Source of the DNA: Amycolatopsis bartoniae
Lineage (GTDB): Bacteria; Actinomycetota; Actinomycetes; Mycobacteriales; Pseudonocardiaceae
NCBI RefSeq assembly: GCF_014191255.1
Contig: NZ_JACHWH010000003.1
Location: 873,501-937,500, forward strand
Direction of reading: 5' to 3'
Length of the DNA: 64,000 nucleotides
Position numbers and translations under genes: made by a program. The notes under the pieces were generated by a model. It ran no database searches. It was not told the DNA's origin and worked only from the letters and a program-made list of their open reading frames with translations. Below, in pieces: positions 52,636-60,574 of the stretch; position 1 is the stretch's first letter, and the number at the start of each line of letters is the position of its first letter.

Positions 52636-54270
52636 ATGACCGACGCCGGGCGCAGGAACGTCCGCGACCTGCGGCGGGCCAACCGGGCCCGGCTGCTGCG
52701 GGAGCTGTACTTTTCCGGCCCGCTGAGCCGTCAGGACCTGATTTCGGCGACCGGTCTGAGTTCCGCGTCGGTCAGCAATGTCGCCGCGGACCTGATCGAG
52801 GCCGGGGTGGTCGTCGAGGCGGGGGCGGTGGAGTCCGAGGGCGGGCGGCCGCGGATCCTGTTGCGCGTCGACACGGAGCGGTTCCCGGTCGTGGGTATCG
52901 ATGTCGGCGAGACACGGATTCGCGTGGAGCGGTTCGATCTGGGGCTGCACGAGCAGGCGTCGGCGGACATCCCCGTGGACGCGGCGAGGCCGGACCCGGG
53001 CCGCATCGTGGCCGGGATCGTGGCGGGGCTGGGGGCGGTGACGGCGGGTGCGGCGCGGGTGCTCGGGGTGGGGATCGGCGTGCCGGGCATCGTGCAGCAC
53101 GAGCCGTCGGCGGTGGTGCACGGGCAGACGGTGGGGTGGGACGCGCTGCCGCTGGAGGAGTTGTTGCGCGCGCACACGGATCTGCCGCTGTTCGTCGACA
53201 ACGGTGCCGCGACGATGGGGCAGGCGGAGCTGTGGTTCGGCGCGGGTCCCGCGACGGACAGCGCGGTGTTCCTGCTGATCGGCTCGGGCATCGGAGCAAC
53301 GCTCATCGCGGACGGTGCCGTCTTGCGGGGCTCGACCACCAGTGCGGGTGAGTGGGGCCACACCAACGTGGAGATCGGAGGCCGCCGTTGCCGCTGCGGA
53401 GCCCGCGGCTGCCTGGAAGCGTACGTCGGCGCGGAGGCGGTGATCGCCCGCTACCACGAGACGCCAGGCGCGATGCCCCTCGATGCGAGGAACGAGGAGC
53501 AGGCACTGGCGCGGATCGTGGCACTCGCCCAGGGCGGCGCGGTGGTGGGTGGTGGTGCTGAAGGCACAGCCGCGGCGGGTGGCGGGGGTGCGGCGGGTGG
53601 CGGGGGTGCGGCTGGTGGCGTGGCGGGTGCGGCCGGTGGCGGGGGTGCGGCCGGTGCCGGGCGCGCGGCCGGTGCGGCCGATGGCGTGACTGCTGCCGGG
53701 GCCGGGGGCGTGCCTGGTGCGGGTGCCGCCGATGCGGCGCGTGGTAGGAGCGCGGCGCGTGGCGTCGGTGCGGCCGATGCTGGGGGCGCCGGTGCCGGGA
53801 GCACGGCGGGTGCGGCGGGTGGCGCCGGTGCGGGGCGTGGCGCGCGTGCTTGGGGCGGAGCAGATGCTCGCGATGCGGCCGGTAGCGCTGGTGCGGTGGG
53901 TGGCGCCAATGCGGCGGGTGCCTGGGGCGCCGGGAGCGAGGCGAGTGCGGCGAGCGAGGCGGCGCGGGCGGTGCTGGAGGAGACGGCGCTGCGCATCGGG
54001 GTGGGGATCGCGAACCTGGTGAACCTGTTCAACCCCCGGCGGGTGATCATCGGAGGCTGGGCCGGGCTGACCATGGCGCCACTGCTGCCCAGCATCCGGG
54101 ACGCGGCGCAAGCCCACGCGCTGCGGCTGCCCTTCTCGCAGACCTCGATCGAACTGGGCGCACTGGGCCCGGACGCGGTAGCCCGCGGCGCGGCGACCCT
54201 GCCGGTCGCGGCGTTCCTGGCCTCGGGTGGGGAGGGTTTGGCGCCGGGAGCGGCGCGCAGCGCCTCCTGA
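52636..54270 (+). CDS. ROK family transcriptional regulator with large Gly/Ala insertion
   Basis: A 544-residue ROK repressor. The N-terminal winged helix (about residues 15-75) contains SRQDLISATGLSSASVSNVAADL. The sugar-kinase-like core has VVGIDVGETRIR, VGIGVPGIVQ and the zinc motif CRCGARGCLEAY (about residues 255-266). Between residues about 302 and 440 lies a Gly/Ala-rich low-complexity stretch absent from normal ROK proteins (about 400 residues). The C-terminal subdomain then resumes with LEETALRIGVGIANLVNLFNP. Divergent from the sugar importer, which it probably represses. Confidence 0.88.
   Translation: MTDAGRRNVRDLRRANRARLLRELYFSGPLSRQDLISATGLSSASVSNVAADLIEAGVVVEAGAVESEGGRPRILLRVDTERFPVVGIDVGETRIRVERFDLGLHEQASADIPVDAARPDPGRIVAGIVAGLGAVTAGAARVLGVGIGVPGIVQHEPSAVVHGQTVGWDALPLEELLRAHTDLPLFVDNGAATMGQAELWFGAGPATDSAVFLLIGSGIGATLIADGAVLRGSTTSAGEWGHTNVEIGGRRCRCGARGCLEAYVGAEAVIARYHETPGAMPLDARNEEQALARIVALAQGGAVVGGGAEGTAAAGGGGAAGGGGAAGGVAGAAGGGGAAGAGRAAGAADGVTAAGAGGVPGAGAADAARGRSAARGVGAADAGGAGAGSTAGAAGGAGAGRGARAWGGADARDAAGSAGAVGGANAAGAWGAGSEASAASEAARAVLEETALRIGVGIANLVNLFNPRRVIIGGWAGLTMAPLLPSIRDAAQAHALRLPFSQTSIELGALGPDAVARGAATLPVAAFLASGGEGLAPGAARSAS
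53575..53700 (+). repeat. 18-bp minisatellite inside the ROK gene
   Basis: Two identical tandem 18-bp units (GCGGGTGGCGGGGGTGCG at 53575-53592 and 53593-53610) are followed by degenerate copies and then looser Gly/Ala codons to about 53955. The reading frame is kept throughout. Slippage in this repeat probably created the protein's insertion. Confidence 0.7.
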
Positions 54271-54281
54271 CAGCGGCGGCA

Positions 54282-54293
54282 GAAAGCGCTTTC
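54282..54293. promoter_or_regulatory. Operator-like palindrome GAAAGCGCTTTC (upstream copy)
   Basis: A perfect 12-bp palindrome 12 nt after the ROK stop, 116 bp upstream of the first unit of the 103-bp array. It is related to the LacI/cre operator type. Confidence 0.6.
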
Positions 54294-54393
54294 CAACAAG
54301 GAGGGCGACGAAACTCCAGATGGTCCATGGCTTACGTGGCCGGTATCGGCTGGGCAACAGTGGCTGCTGGCGAAGTGCCAGCGGCCGCAGCAG

Positions 54394-54825
54394 GCTGGAA
54401 AGCGCTTCCCGCCCACAGGTACGACGCGCCATATCCGCGGGCGCGATCCGTGCCGTCGATGGTCGTCACCGGCAGTGCGTGGGCAGTCGCAGCGGTGGGA
54501 GAAAGCGCTTTCCGACCACAGGTACGGCGCGCCATCTCCGCTCGGCCGATCCGGATCGCCGATAGTCGTGACCGGCGGGACGTGGGCAGTCGCAGCGGCG
54601 GGAGAAAGCGCTTTCTGCCCACAGGTACGGCGCGCCAGCTCCGCTCGGCCGATCCGGATCGCCGATAGTCGTGACCGGCAGGGCGTGGGCAGTCGCAGCG
54701 GCGGGAGAAAGCGCTTCCCGCCCACCGGTACGGCGCGCTATCTCCGCTCAGGCGATCAGGATCGCCGATAGTAGTCACCGGCGGGACGTGGGCAGTCGCA
54801 GCGGCAGGAGAAAGCGCTTCCCGCA
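54394..54825. repeat. 103-bp tandem array with a LacI/cre-like operator in each unit
   Basis: GAAAGCGCTT recurs at 54398, 54501, 54604, 54707 and 54810, each exactly 103 bp apart: four full units and a partial fifth. Units two to four are nearly identical. Shared parts include CACAGGTACGGCGCGCCA, GATCGCCGATAGT and GTGGGCAGTCGCAGCGG. Copies at 54501 and 54604 keep the perfect palindrome GAAAGCGCTTTC; the others read GAAAGCGCTTCC. The last site abuts a TTGACA. The 650-base gap between the ROK and GH16 genes holds no gene I can support. Confidence 0.85.
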
Positions 54826-54854
54826 TTGACACCCGCCCTGCGCGAGGTCATCAT
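54826..54854 (+). promoter_or_regulatory. Candidate promoter of the GH16 gene
   Basis: TTGACA (54826-54831) followed after 17 nt by CATCAT, a weak -10. The final array operator ends 5 nt upstream of the TTGACA, as expected for a regulated promoter. The leader to the ATG is about 60 nt. Confidence 0.45.
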
Positions 54855-54920
54855 GCTCCCTGCGGGAAGTGCCCTGGACGGGGTTGCCCTGAACACCCAC
54901 GAAACCCTTCGAGGAGTGTC

Positions 54921-56801
54921 ATGCCCGCGATCTCCCGCCGCAGCGCCGTTCTGCTCGCCGCCGTCACCGCGACAGCCACCGCGACCGGGGCCGTCCAGTG
55001 GGCGCCTTCCGCCTCCGCCGCGTCCACTGTGGACTGGAACAGCGACTGGGCCGCCGCCGCGTATGCCGCGAACCCCGGGGCCGCCACCGCGTCCGGCAGC
55101 GAGAACGCCGGACTCGGCCCCGGCCTCGCGTTCGACGGCAACGCCGCCACCCGCTTCGCCAGCAACTTCGCCGACGACGCCTGGTTGCGCATCGACCTCG
55201 GCACCACCATCCGCGTCACCCACGTCGTGCTCACCTGGGAAGCCGCGTACGGCCGCCGCTACGTCGTGGAAGTCTCCGCCGACGGCACGAACTGGACCAC
55301 CGTCTACACCGAAAACGCGGGCACTGGCGGCACGGTCACGATCCACACCTACCCGCAGCCCTCCCTCGGCCGTTACGTACGGTTGCGCGGACTCGAGCGC
55401 GCCACCCCGTACGGCTACTCGCTCTACTCCTTCCAGGTGTTCGGCGCTGCCCCCACGCCGGCGTCCACCGCGGTCGCGAACCTCGCCCTCGGGCATCCCG
55501 CCTACGGCAACTACTACCAGGACGCCGGGCACACCCCGCAGAACGCGTTCGACGGCGGCATCCCCTCCGGCCTCACCGGCGACACCACCCGCTGGGCCAG
55601 CGACTGGAACGACCAGCGCTGGGTCGCCGTCGACCTCGGGGCGACCTCCCGCATCACCGCCTTCGACCTCTACTGGGAAGCCGCCTACGCCGTCGACTAC
55701 CAGCTCCAGGTCTCCGCCGACAACCGCACCTGGCAGACGGTCTACCAGCCCACCGCGGCCCAGGTCGCCCAGCGCGCGGCCGACATCGGCACCCCCGGCA
55801 GTTCGACCGGCATCCACGACAGCATCACCCTGCCCAGCCCCGCGACCGGCCGCTACGTGCGGATGCTCGGCCTGCGCCGCCGCAGCTTCTACAACCCCGC
55901 CCCGGCCACGGCCCAGTTCGGCTACGCCCTCTACGATTTCCAGGTCTGGGGCACCGGCGGCAGCGCCACCGCCGAGTACCCCGCCGCGCCCGCCGACCCG
56001 GCCGGGACCTACCAGACCGTGTTCTTCGACGACTTCACCGGACCCGGCCTCGACCGCGGCAAGTGGCGTGTCGTCGTCACCGGCTCGACGATGGGGTCGG
56101 TCAACGGTGAGTCGCAGGCCTACATCGACGACGCCAGCACCCTGACCGTGGCGAACAGTCAACTGCTCATCACCCCGAAGTACCTGCCGAACGGCTACAC
56201 CGCGCCCGGCGGCGGCACCTACCACTTCACCTCCGCCCGCATCGACACCAGCACCGCGGTCAACTTCACCTACGGCCGCGTCAGCGCCCGGCTCAAGATG
56301 ACCGCGGGCGACGGGTTCTGGCCCGCCTTCTGGCTGCTGGGCAGCAACGTCGACGACCCCACCGTGTCCTGGCCGGACTGCGGCGAAACGGACATCATGG
56401 AGAACATCGGCTACGCCACGTGGACCAGCAGCTCGCTGCACGGCCCCGGCTACTCCGCCGACGGCAACATCGGCACCATCGAGAACTTCCCGGCGGGCCA
56501 GACCATCGAGAGCTGGCACACCTACAGCGTCGAGTGGACGCCCTCGGCGATGCGGTTCGCCCTCGACGGCACGCAGTACCTGGAGATCCTGCGCCGCAAG
56601 ACCGAGGCGACCCGGGGCGCGTGGGTGTTCGACCACAACCAGTACGTGATCCTGAACTTCGCCCTCGGCGGCGCCTACCCCGCGGGCTACAACCAGGTGA
56701 CCACACCGTACTGGGGCCTGCCGCAGTCCAGTGTGGACAAGATCGCCGCCGGCGGGGTGACGTTCGCCGTGGACTGGGTCCGGGTCGAGCAGCTGCGCTG
56801 A
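54921..56801 (+). CDS. Secreted GH16 beta-glucanase with two discoidin (F5/8C) domains
   Basis: A 626-residue exported enzyme. The signal peptide (ISRRSAVLLAAVTA...) cleaves near residue 34. Two F5/8 type C carbohydrate-binding modules follow (about residues 45-175 and 185-348), then a GH16 domain (about 365-626) with catalytic segment GETDIMEN, where the two Glu are nucleophile and acid/base. It resembles beta-1,3-glucanases (laminarinases). Product sugars could enter through the neighbouring importer and be cut by the GH1 enzyme. Confidence 0.92.
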   Translation: MPAISRRSAVLLAAVTATATATGAVQWAPSASAASTVDWNSDWAAAAYAANPGAATASGSENAGLGPGLAFDGNAATRFASNFADDAWLRIDLGTTIRVTHVVLTWEAAYGRRYVVEVSADGTNWTTVYTENAGTGGTVTIHTYPQPSLGRYVRLRGLERATPYGYSLYSFQVFGAAPTPASTAVANLALGHPAYGNYYQDAGHTPQNAFDGGIPSGLTGDTTRWASDWNDQRWVAVDLGATSRITAFDLYWEAAYAVDYQLQVSADNRTWQTVYQPTAAQVAQRAADIGTPGSSTGIHDSITLPSPATGRYVRMLGLRRRSFYNPAPATAQFGYALYDFQVWGTGGSATAEYPAAPADPAGTYQTVFFDDFTGPGLDRGKWRVVVTGSTMGSVNGESQAYIDDASTLTVANSQLLITPKYLPNGYTAPGGGTYHFTSARIDTSTAVNFTYGRVSARLKMTAGDGFWPAFWLLGSNVDDPTVSWPDCGETDIMENIGYATWTSSSLHGPGYSADGNIGTIENFPAGQTIESWHTYSVEWTPSAMRFALDGTQYLEILRRKTEATRGAWVFDHNQYVILNFALGGAYPAGYNQVTTPYWGLPQSSVDKIAAGGVTFAVDWVRVEQLR

Positions 56802-56855
56802 CGCCGTCCCCTCCGCCGCGCCTGGCAAGATCGGACGTGGAGTGGGAGGGACACA

Positions 56856-57965
56856 GTGGACCTGGAGAAGGTGACGCGGCGGCTCGCCGAGACCGCCGCC
56901 GAGTACGACCGCACCGGCGACTTCCCGGCCGCCGGGGTCGAGGCGGTGCACGAGGCCGGGCTGCTCACGTCGACCGTCGCGCGGCGGTACGGCGGGCGCG
57001 AGCTCGGCCTCGCCGGGCAGGTGGAGGTGCTCGCTGCGCTCGGCGAGGGTGACCCGTCGGTGGCGCTGATCTGCGCGATGACGCTGATCACCCACGCCCG
57101 GCAGGCGCGCCAGGCGCAGTGGCCGGAGGAGCTGTACTCGCGCGTGCTCGCCGAGTCCGCGCAGCGGCCGACGCTGATCAACACCGTGCGCGTCGAACCC
57201 GAGCTGGGCTCGCCCGCGCGGGGCGGGCTGCCCGCCACCACCGCGCGGCGGACGGCGGCGGGCTGGTCGGTCAGCGGGCACAAGCGGTTCGCGACCGGCG
57301 CCGAGGGGCTGAGCTGGTTCCTGGTCTGGGCGGCGACCGACGAGCCCGAGCCACGCGTCGGCACGTTCGCGGTGCCCGCCTCCGCGCCCGGTATCCGGAT
57401 CGAGCGCACGTGGGACCAGCTCGGGCTGCGGGCCAGCGGCAGCCACGACGTGGTGTTCACCGACGTCGAGATCCCGGCGGACTTCCTGATCCAGGCGGCG
57501 TCCCAAAGCGGCCCGCCGGACAACCTCGCCGTCGCCGCGACCGCCCTGCCGCTCGCCGCGCTCTACCTCGGCGTCGGGCGGGCGGCGCAGCGGGCCTTCC
57601 ACCGGTTCGCGCACGACCGGGTGCCCGCGAACCTGGGCCGCCCCCTCGCCACGACGGAGAAGTTCGCGCAGGCCGCGGGCGAGATCGAGACGCTGCTGTC
57701 CGGTGCCGAGGAGCTGCTGACGAGCGTCGCCGGGCGCCTGGACGCGGGAGAGGAGCTGCCGCCGACGCGCGCGCTCAGCGCCCGGGTGCTGGCCGACCGG
57801 CACGTGCACGCGGCGGTGTCGCTCGCGATGCGGCTGCTGGGCAATCCCGGCCTGAGCCGGCACAGCCCGCTGGAGCGCCACTTCCGCGACATCCAGTCCG
57901 CCGCCGTGCACGCGCCGCAGGAGGACACGGCGCTCACCGCGATCGGCCGGAGCGTGCTCGGATGA
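56856..57965 (+). CDS. Acyl-CoA dehydrogenase-like flavoprotein (possible DszC/SfnB-type monooxygenase)
   Basis: A 369-residue flavoprotein of the acyl-CoA dehydrogenase fold. Segments include GDPSVALICAMTLITHARQA, SVSGHKRFATGAEGLSW, DQLGLRASGSHDVVFTDVEIP and a C-terminal RHSPLERHFRDIQSAAVHAPQ. This last form is typical of FMNH2-dependent monooxygenases (DszC, SfnB, NcnH) rather than true dehydrogenases. It may take part in sulfur-compound oxidation. The stop overlaps the next gene (ATGA). Confidence 0.85.
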   Translation: MDLEKVTRRLAETAAEYDRTGDFPAAGVEAVHEAGLLTSTVARRYGGRELGLAGQVEVLAALGEGDPSVALICAMTLITHARQARQAQWPEELYSRVLAESAQRPTLINTVRVEPELGSPARGGLPATTARRTAAGWSVSGHKRFATGAEGLSWFLVWAATDEPEPRVGTFAVPASAPGIRIERTWDQLGLRASGSHDVVFTDVEIPADFLIQAASQSGPPDNLAVAATALPLAALYLGVGRAAQRAFHRFAHDRVPANLGRPLATTEKFAQAAGEIETLLSGAEELLTSVAGRLDAGEELPPTRALSARVLADRHVHAAVSLAMRLLGNPGLSRHSPLERHFRDIQSAAVHAPQEDTALTAIGRSVLG

Positions 57966-59293
57966 CCCCGGCCGAACTGAAAGCCCGGGCCTGCGCGGAA
58001 ATCGACCGCCGTGCCGCGGAGATCGTCGCGCTGAGCGAAGACATCCTGCGCCATCCCGAAACCGGCTACCGCGAGACGCGCACCGCCGAGGTGGTCGCCC
58101 GGAAGTTCGCCGAGCTGGGCCTGGCCCCGCGGGCCGGGCTGGCCCGCACCGGGGTCAAGGCGCGGATGCGCGGCCGCGGGCCGGGCCCGGCGGTCGGCAT
58201 CCTCGGCGAGCTGGACAGCCTGGTGATCCCCGACCACCCGTTCGCCGACCCGGAGACCGGCGCCGCACACGCGTGCGGGCACAACTCGCAGGTCGCCGCC
58301 ATGGTCGGCGCGGGCATCGGGCTGCGGCCGGTGCTCGGCGAGCTGGACGGCGACGTCGTGCTGTTCGCCGTGCCCGCCGAGGAGTGCATCCAGACCGGCT
58401 GGCGGCTGTCGCTGCGGGACGCGGGGGAGCTGCACCACACCGCGGGCAAGGCCGAGCTGATCCGGCTCGGGCACTTCGACGACGTCGACCTCGCGCTCCT
58501 GACCCACGCTGGCACGCCGGAACCGGCGCTGGGCCTCGGTTTCACCGGGACCGGCTCGCTGCTGATGCGGGTGCGGTTCCACGGCCGCGCGGCCCACGCC
58601 GCCGCCTCACCCGAGGCCGGGATCAGCGCCTACAAGGCCGCCACCGTGGCGATCTCCGCGATCGACGCGCACCGCGAGATGTTCCGCGAGGGCGACGGCA
58701 TCCGCGTGCACCACCTGATCACCAGCGCGGGCTCGGCCGTCAGCTCCATCCCGGCGCTGACCGAAATGGAGGTGCTCGTGCGCGCCCGCACCATCGAGGC
58801 CATGCGTGACGCCGCCGCGAGAGTCCAGGGCGCGGTGCGGGGCGGGGCGCTCGCGATGGGCGCGGACGTCGAGATCCTCACCACCGTGTCGTTCCTGCCC
58901 TACGCCGACGACGCCCCGCTGGCCGAGGTGGTGGAATCGAGCGCCCGCGAACTGGTCGGCGACGGTTACGCGCGTTTGGACGGTCCCGGCGGCGGTTCCA
59001 CCGACATGGGCGACCTGGGCCAGGTGATGCCCGTGGTGCAGGCGATGGCGGCGGCCGGGGTCGACGCGCCCTTCCACAGCAACGCCTTCTACACCGCCGA
59101 CCACGTCGCGTCCGCCGTGGTGCCCGCGAAGCTGATGGCGATGAGTGCGATCGACCTGCTGCACGGCGGAGCCGCGCGGGCACGGGACGTGCTCGCGCGC
59201 AGCGGGCCGAAACTGTCGCGTGCGGAGTTCGTGCGGCTGCACGACTCGCTCACGCACGAGGAGACCTTCCGCAGCGCCGATCACCGCCTGTGA
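57962..59293 (+). CDS. M20 family metallo-amidohydrolase (AbgB/HipO-like)
   Basis: A 443-residue M20D peptidase/amidohydrolase. Metal ligands include HACGHNSQ (usually HACGHD), the PAEECIQTG segment and HSNAFYTADH near the end. A dimerisation domain sits in the middle (about residues 190-310) with FHGRAAHAAASPEAGISAY. Such enzymes cleave N-acyl or p-aminobenzoyl amino acids. The Asp-to-Asn change next to the metal His may alter metal binding. It is translationally coupled to the flavoprotein gene upstream. Confidence 0.88.
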   Translation: MTPAELKARACAEIDRRAAEIVALSEDILRHPETGYRETRTAEVVARKFAELGLAPRAGLARTGVKARMRGRGPGPAVGILGELDSLVIPDHPFADPETGAAHACGHNSQVAAMVGAGIGLRPVLGELDGDVVLFAVPAEECIQTGWRLSLRDAGELHHTAGKAELIRLGHFDDVDLALLTHAGTPEPALGLGFTGTGSLLMRVRFHGRAAHAAASPEAGISAYKAATVAISAIDAHREMFREGDGIRVHHLITSAGSAVSSIPALTEMEVLVRARTIEAMRDAAARVQGAVRGGALAMGADVEILTTVSFLPYADDAPLAEVVESSARELVGDGYARLDGPGGGSTDMGDLGQVMPVVQAMAAAGVDAPFHSNAFYTADHVASAVVPAKLMAMSAIDLLHGGAARARDVLARSGPKLSRAEFVRLHDSLTHEETFRSADHRL

Positions 59294-59336
59294 GAACGAT
59301 CTCAGTGGGAAATGGACTTCGCGGGTGATAGGTTCG

Positions 59337-59454
59337 GGTCCGTCATGAGTTCCGGCGCCAAGCCCCGGCTGGCCGGACGGCAACCCTCCAACTGCGGTGG
59401 GGTGCCCCGGGTGAGGACATGGCCGCCCACAGCCGTGGGCGGCAAGCGCGGACC
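59337..59454 (+). ncRNA. SAM-IV riboswitch aptamer
   Basis: Sequence and order match the SAM-IV class of actinomycetes: GTCATGAGT, then AAGCCCCGGCTGGCCGG, CGGCAACCCTCC, GGTGGGGTGCCCCGGGTGA, a long hairpin (59422-59443, 9 perfect pairs around AGCC) and GGCAAGCGCGG. The closing stem P1 pairs GGTCCG (59337-59342) with CGGACC (59449-59454). It precedes the ABC importer operon and ends 38 nt before its first start codon. Binding of S-adenosylmethionine would switch the operon off. Confidence 0.9.
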
Positions 59455-59484
59455 TGTCTGATCCAGGTCCCTTCGGCCTGAGGA
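59449..59484 (+). promoter_or_regulatory. Riboswitch expression platform over the ribosome site
   Basis: GGACCTG (59450-59456), which includes the 3' strand of P1, can pair instead with CAGGTCC (59464-59470). If P1 forms, CAGGTCC is freed to pair with GGCCTG (59475-59480) beside the ribosome site CTGAGGA (59478-59484). The two folds exclude each other, suggesting translational control. There is no T-run for a terminator. Confidence 0.6.
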
Positions 59485-59491
59485 CGATGCG

Positions 59492-60574
59492 ATGTTCAAG
59501 CGCATGAGCGCGGTCCTGGCCGCGGCCGCCGTCCTGTTCACCAGCGCGTGCGGGGTGGACACGGCGAACACGGGCGGTTCCGCCGGTTCCGGCGGTTCCA
59601 TCACGGTCACGGCGTTCGCGGGCGCGTGGAGCGACGCGTTCCGTTCCTCCTTTGTGGAGCCGTTCGAGAAGGACACCGGCATCAAGGTGAACCTGGTGCT
59701 GGGCGCCGACGCGGACTGGCTCACCAAGCTGCGGGCCGCGAACGGCAAGAACCCGCCGTTCGACGTCGTCGCGTTCACCTCCGAGTCGGTGCGGGCCGCG
59801 GTGGGCGGCAACCTGCTGCAGCCGCTGGACACGGCGAAGATCAGCACCTGGCCGCAGCTGTCGAGCACGCTCGTGCAGCAGTCGGTCGTGAACGGCAAGT
59901 CCTACGGCGCCCCGCTGACCACCGGTTCGCTGGGCTGGCTCTACCGCACGGACAAGATCGCGAATCCGCCGAAGGACTGGCAGGACATCTTCGACCCGGC
60001 CTACTGCGGGCACATCGCGTTGCCGCCGCTGACCTACAACCCGGGTATGCAGTTCTTCTCCGCGCTGGTGCACAGCCTCGGCGGGCAGCTGTCGAACCCG
60101 TCCGATGTGGACCGTGCGTTCACTGAGCTGCAGAAGCTCAAGGGTTGCGTCTCGTCGTTCCCGGCCGACGCGGGCAGCGTCGCCACCGCGGTGCAGAACG
60201 GGGACGCGTGGATCGTGCCGTTCTGGGACGGCCGGGCGCTGGCGATGGAGAAGGCGGGCCAGCCGATCGGCTTCACCTACCCCGCCTCGGGCGCGGTCGG
60301 CGCGCTGACCTCCTACTACGTGGCGACCGGGACGACGCACACCGACGAGGTGTACAAGTTCCTGAACTACCTGACCGCCGCGCAGTACCAGAAGCCCTTC
60401 GCCGAGGCCACGTTCTACGGCGCGGGCAACGACACGATCGCCTACAGCGCCGACTTCGACGCCAAGATCAAGCACGGTGAGGACGTGTACAAGACCTTCA
60501 CGTGGGTCGACTACGCGGCCGCCACCCCGAACCTCAACAGCTGGCAGCAGCGGTGGAACCAGATCTTCGGGTGA
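59492..60574 (+). CDS. ABC transporter substrate-binding lipoprotein (PotD-like)
   Basis: A 360-residue binding protein. The lipoprotein signal ends FTSAC (Cys20). The mature protein has ITVTAFAGAWSDAFRSSFVEPFEKDTGIKV, GWLYRTDKIANPPKDWQDIF and YKFLNYLTAAQYQ, typical of the spermidine/putrescine-type family, whose members also bind amino-acid-like and sulfur compounds. It has an internal Cys pair (YCGH and KGCVSS). First gene behind the SAM-IV riboswitch. The ligand is unknown. Confidence 0.9.
   Translation: MFKRMSAVLAAAAVLFTSACGVDTANTGGSAGSGGSITVTAFAGAWSDAFRSSFVEPFEKDTGIKVNLVLGADADWLTKLRAANGKNPPFDVVAFTSESVRAAVGGNLLQPLDTAKISTWPQLSSTLVQQSVVNGKSYGAPLTTGSLGWLYRTDKIANPPKDWQDIFDPAYCGHIALPPLTYNPGMQFFSALVHSLGGQLSNPSDVDRAFTELQKLKGCVSSFPADAGSVATAVQNGDAWIVPFWDGRALAMEKAGQPIGFTYPASGAVGALTSYYVATGTTHTDEVYKFLNYLTAAQYQKPFAEATFYGAGNDTIAYSADFDAKIKHGEDVYKTFTWVDYAAATPNLNSWQQRWNQIFG

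Noticed and set aside
51088..54432. A very long minus-strand open frame covering the ROK gene
   Set aside because: Only its last 446 codons encode a recognisable protein (binding lipoprotein). The rest is Arg/Thr/Pro-rich antisense of the ROK gene.
54394..54825. CRISPR array
   Set aside because: The 103-bp units are contiguous with no unique spacers and contain an operator palindrome; no cas genes are present.
54301..54832. Short open frames in the intergenic array
   Set aside because: They arise from the tandem repeat itself, in several frames on both strands, without ribosome sites or protein-like composition.
54756..57911. A minus-strand open frame of over 1000 codons
   Set aside because: It is antisense to the GH16 and flavoprotein genes, with Gly/Arg/Val-biased shadow composition and no motif.
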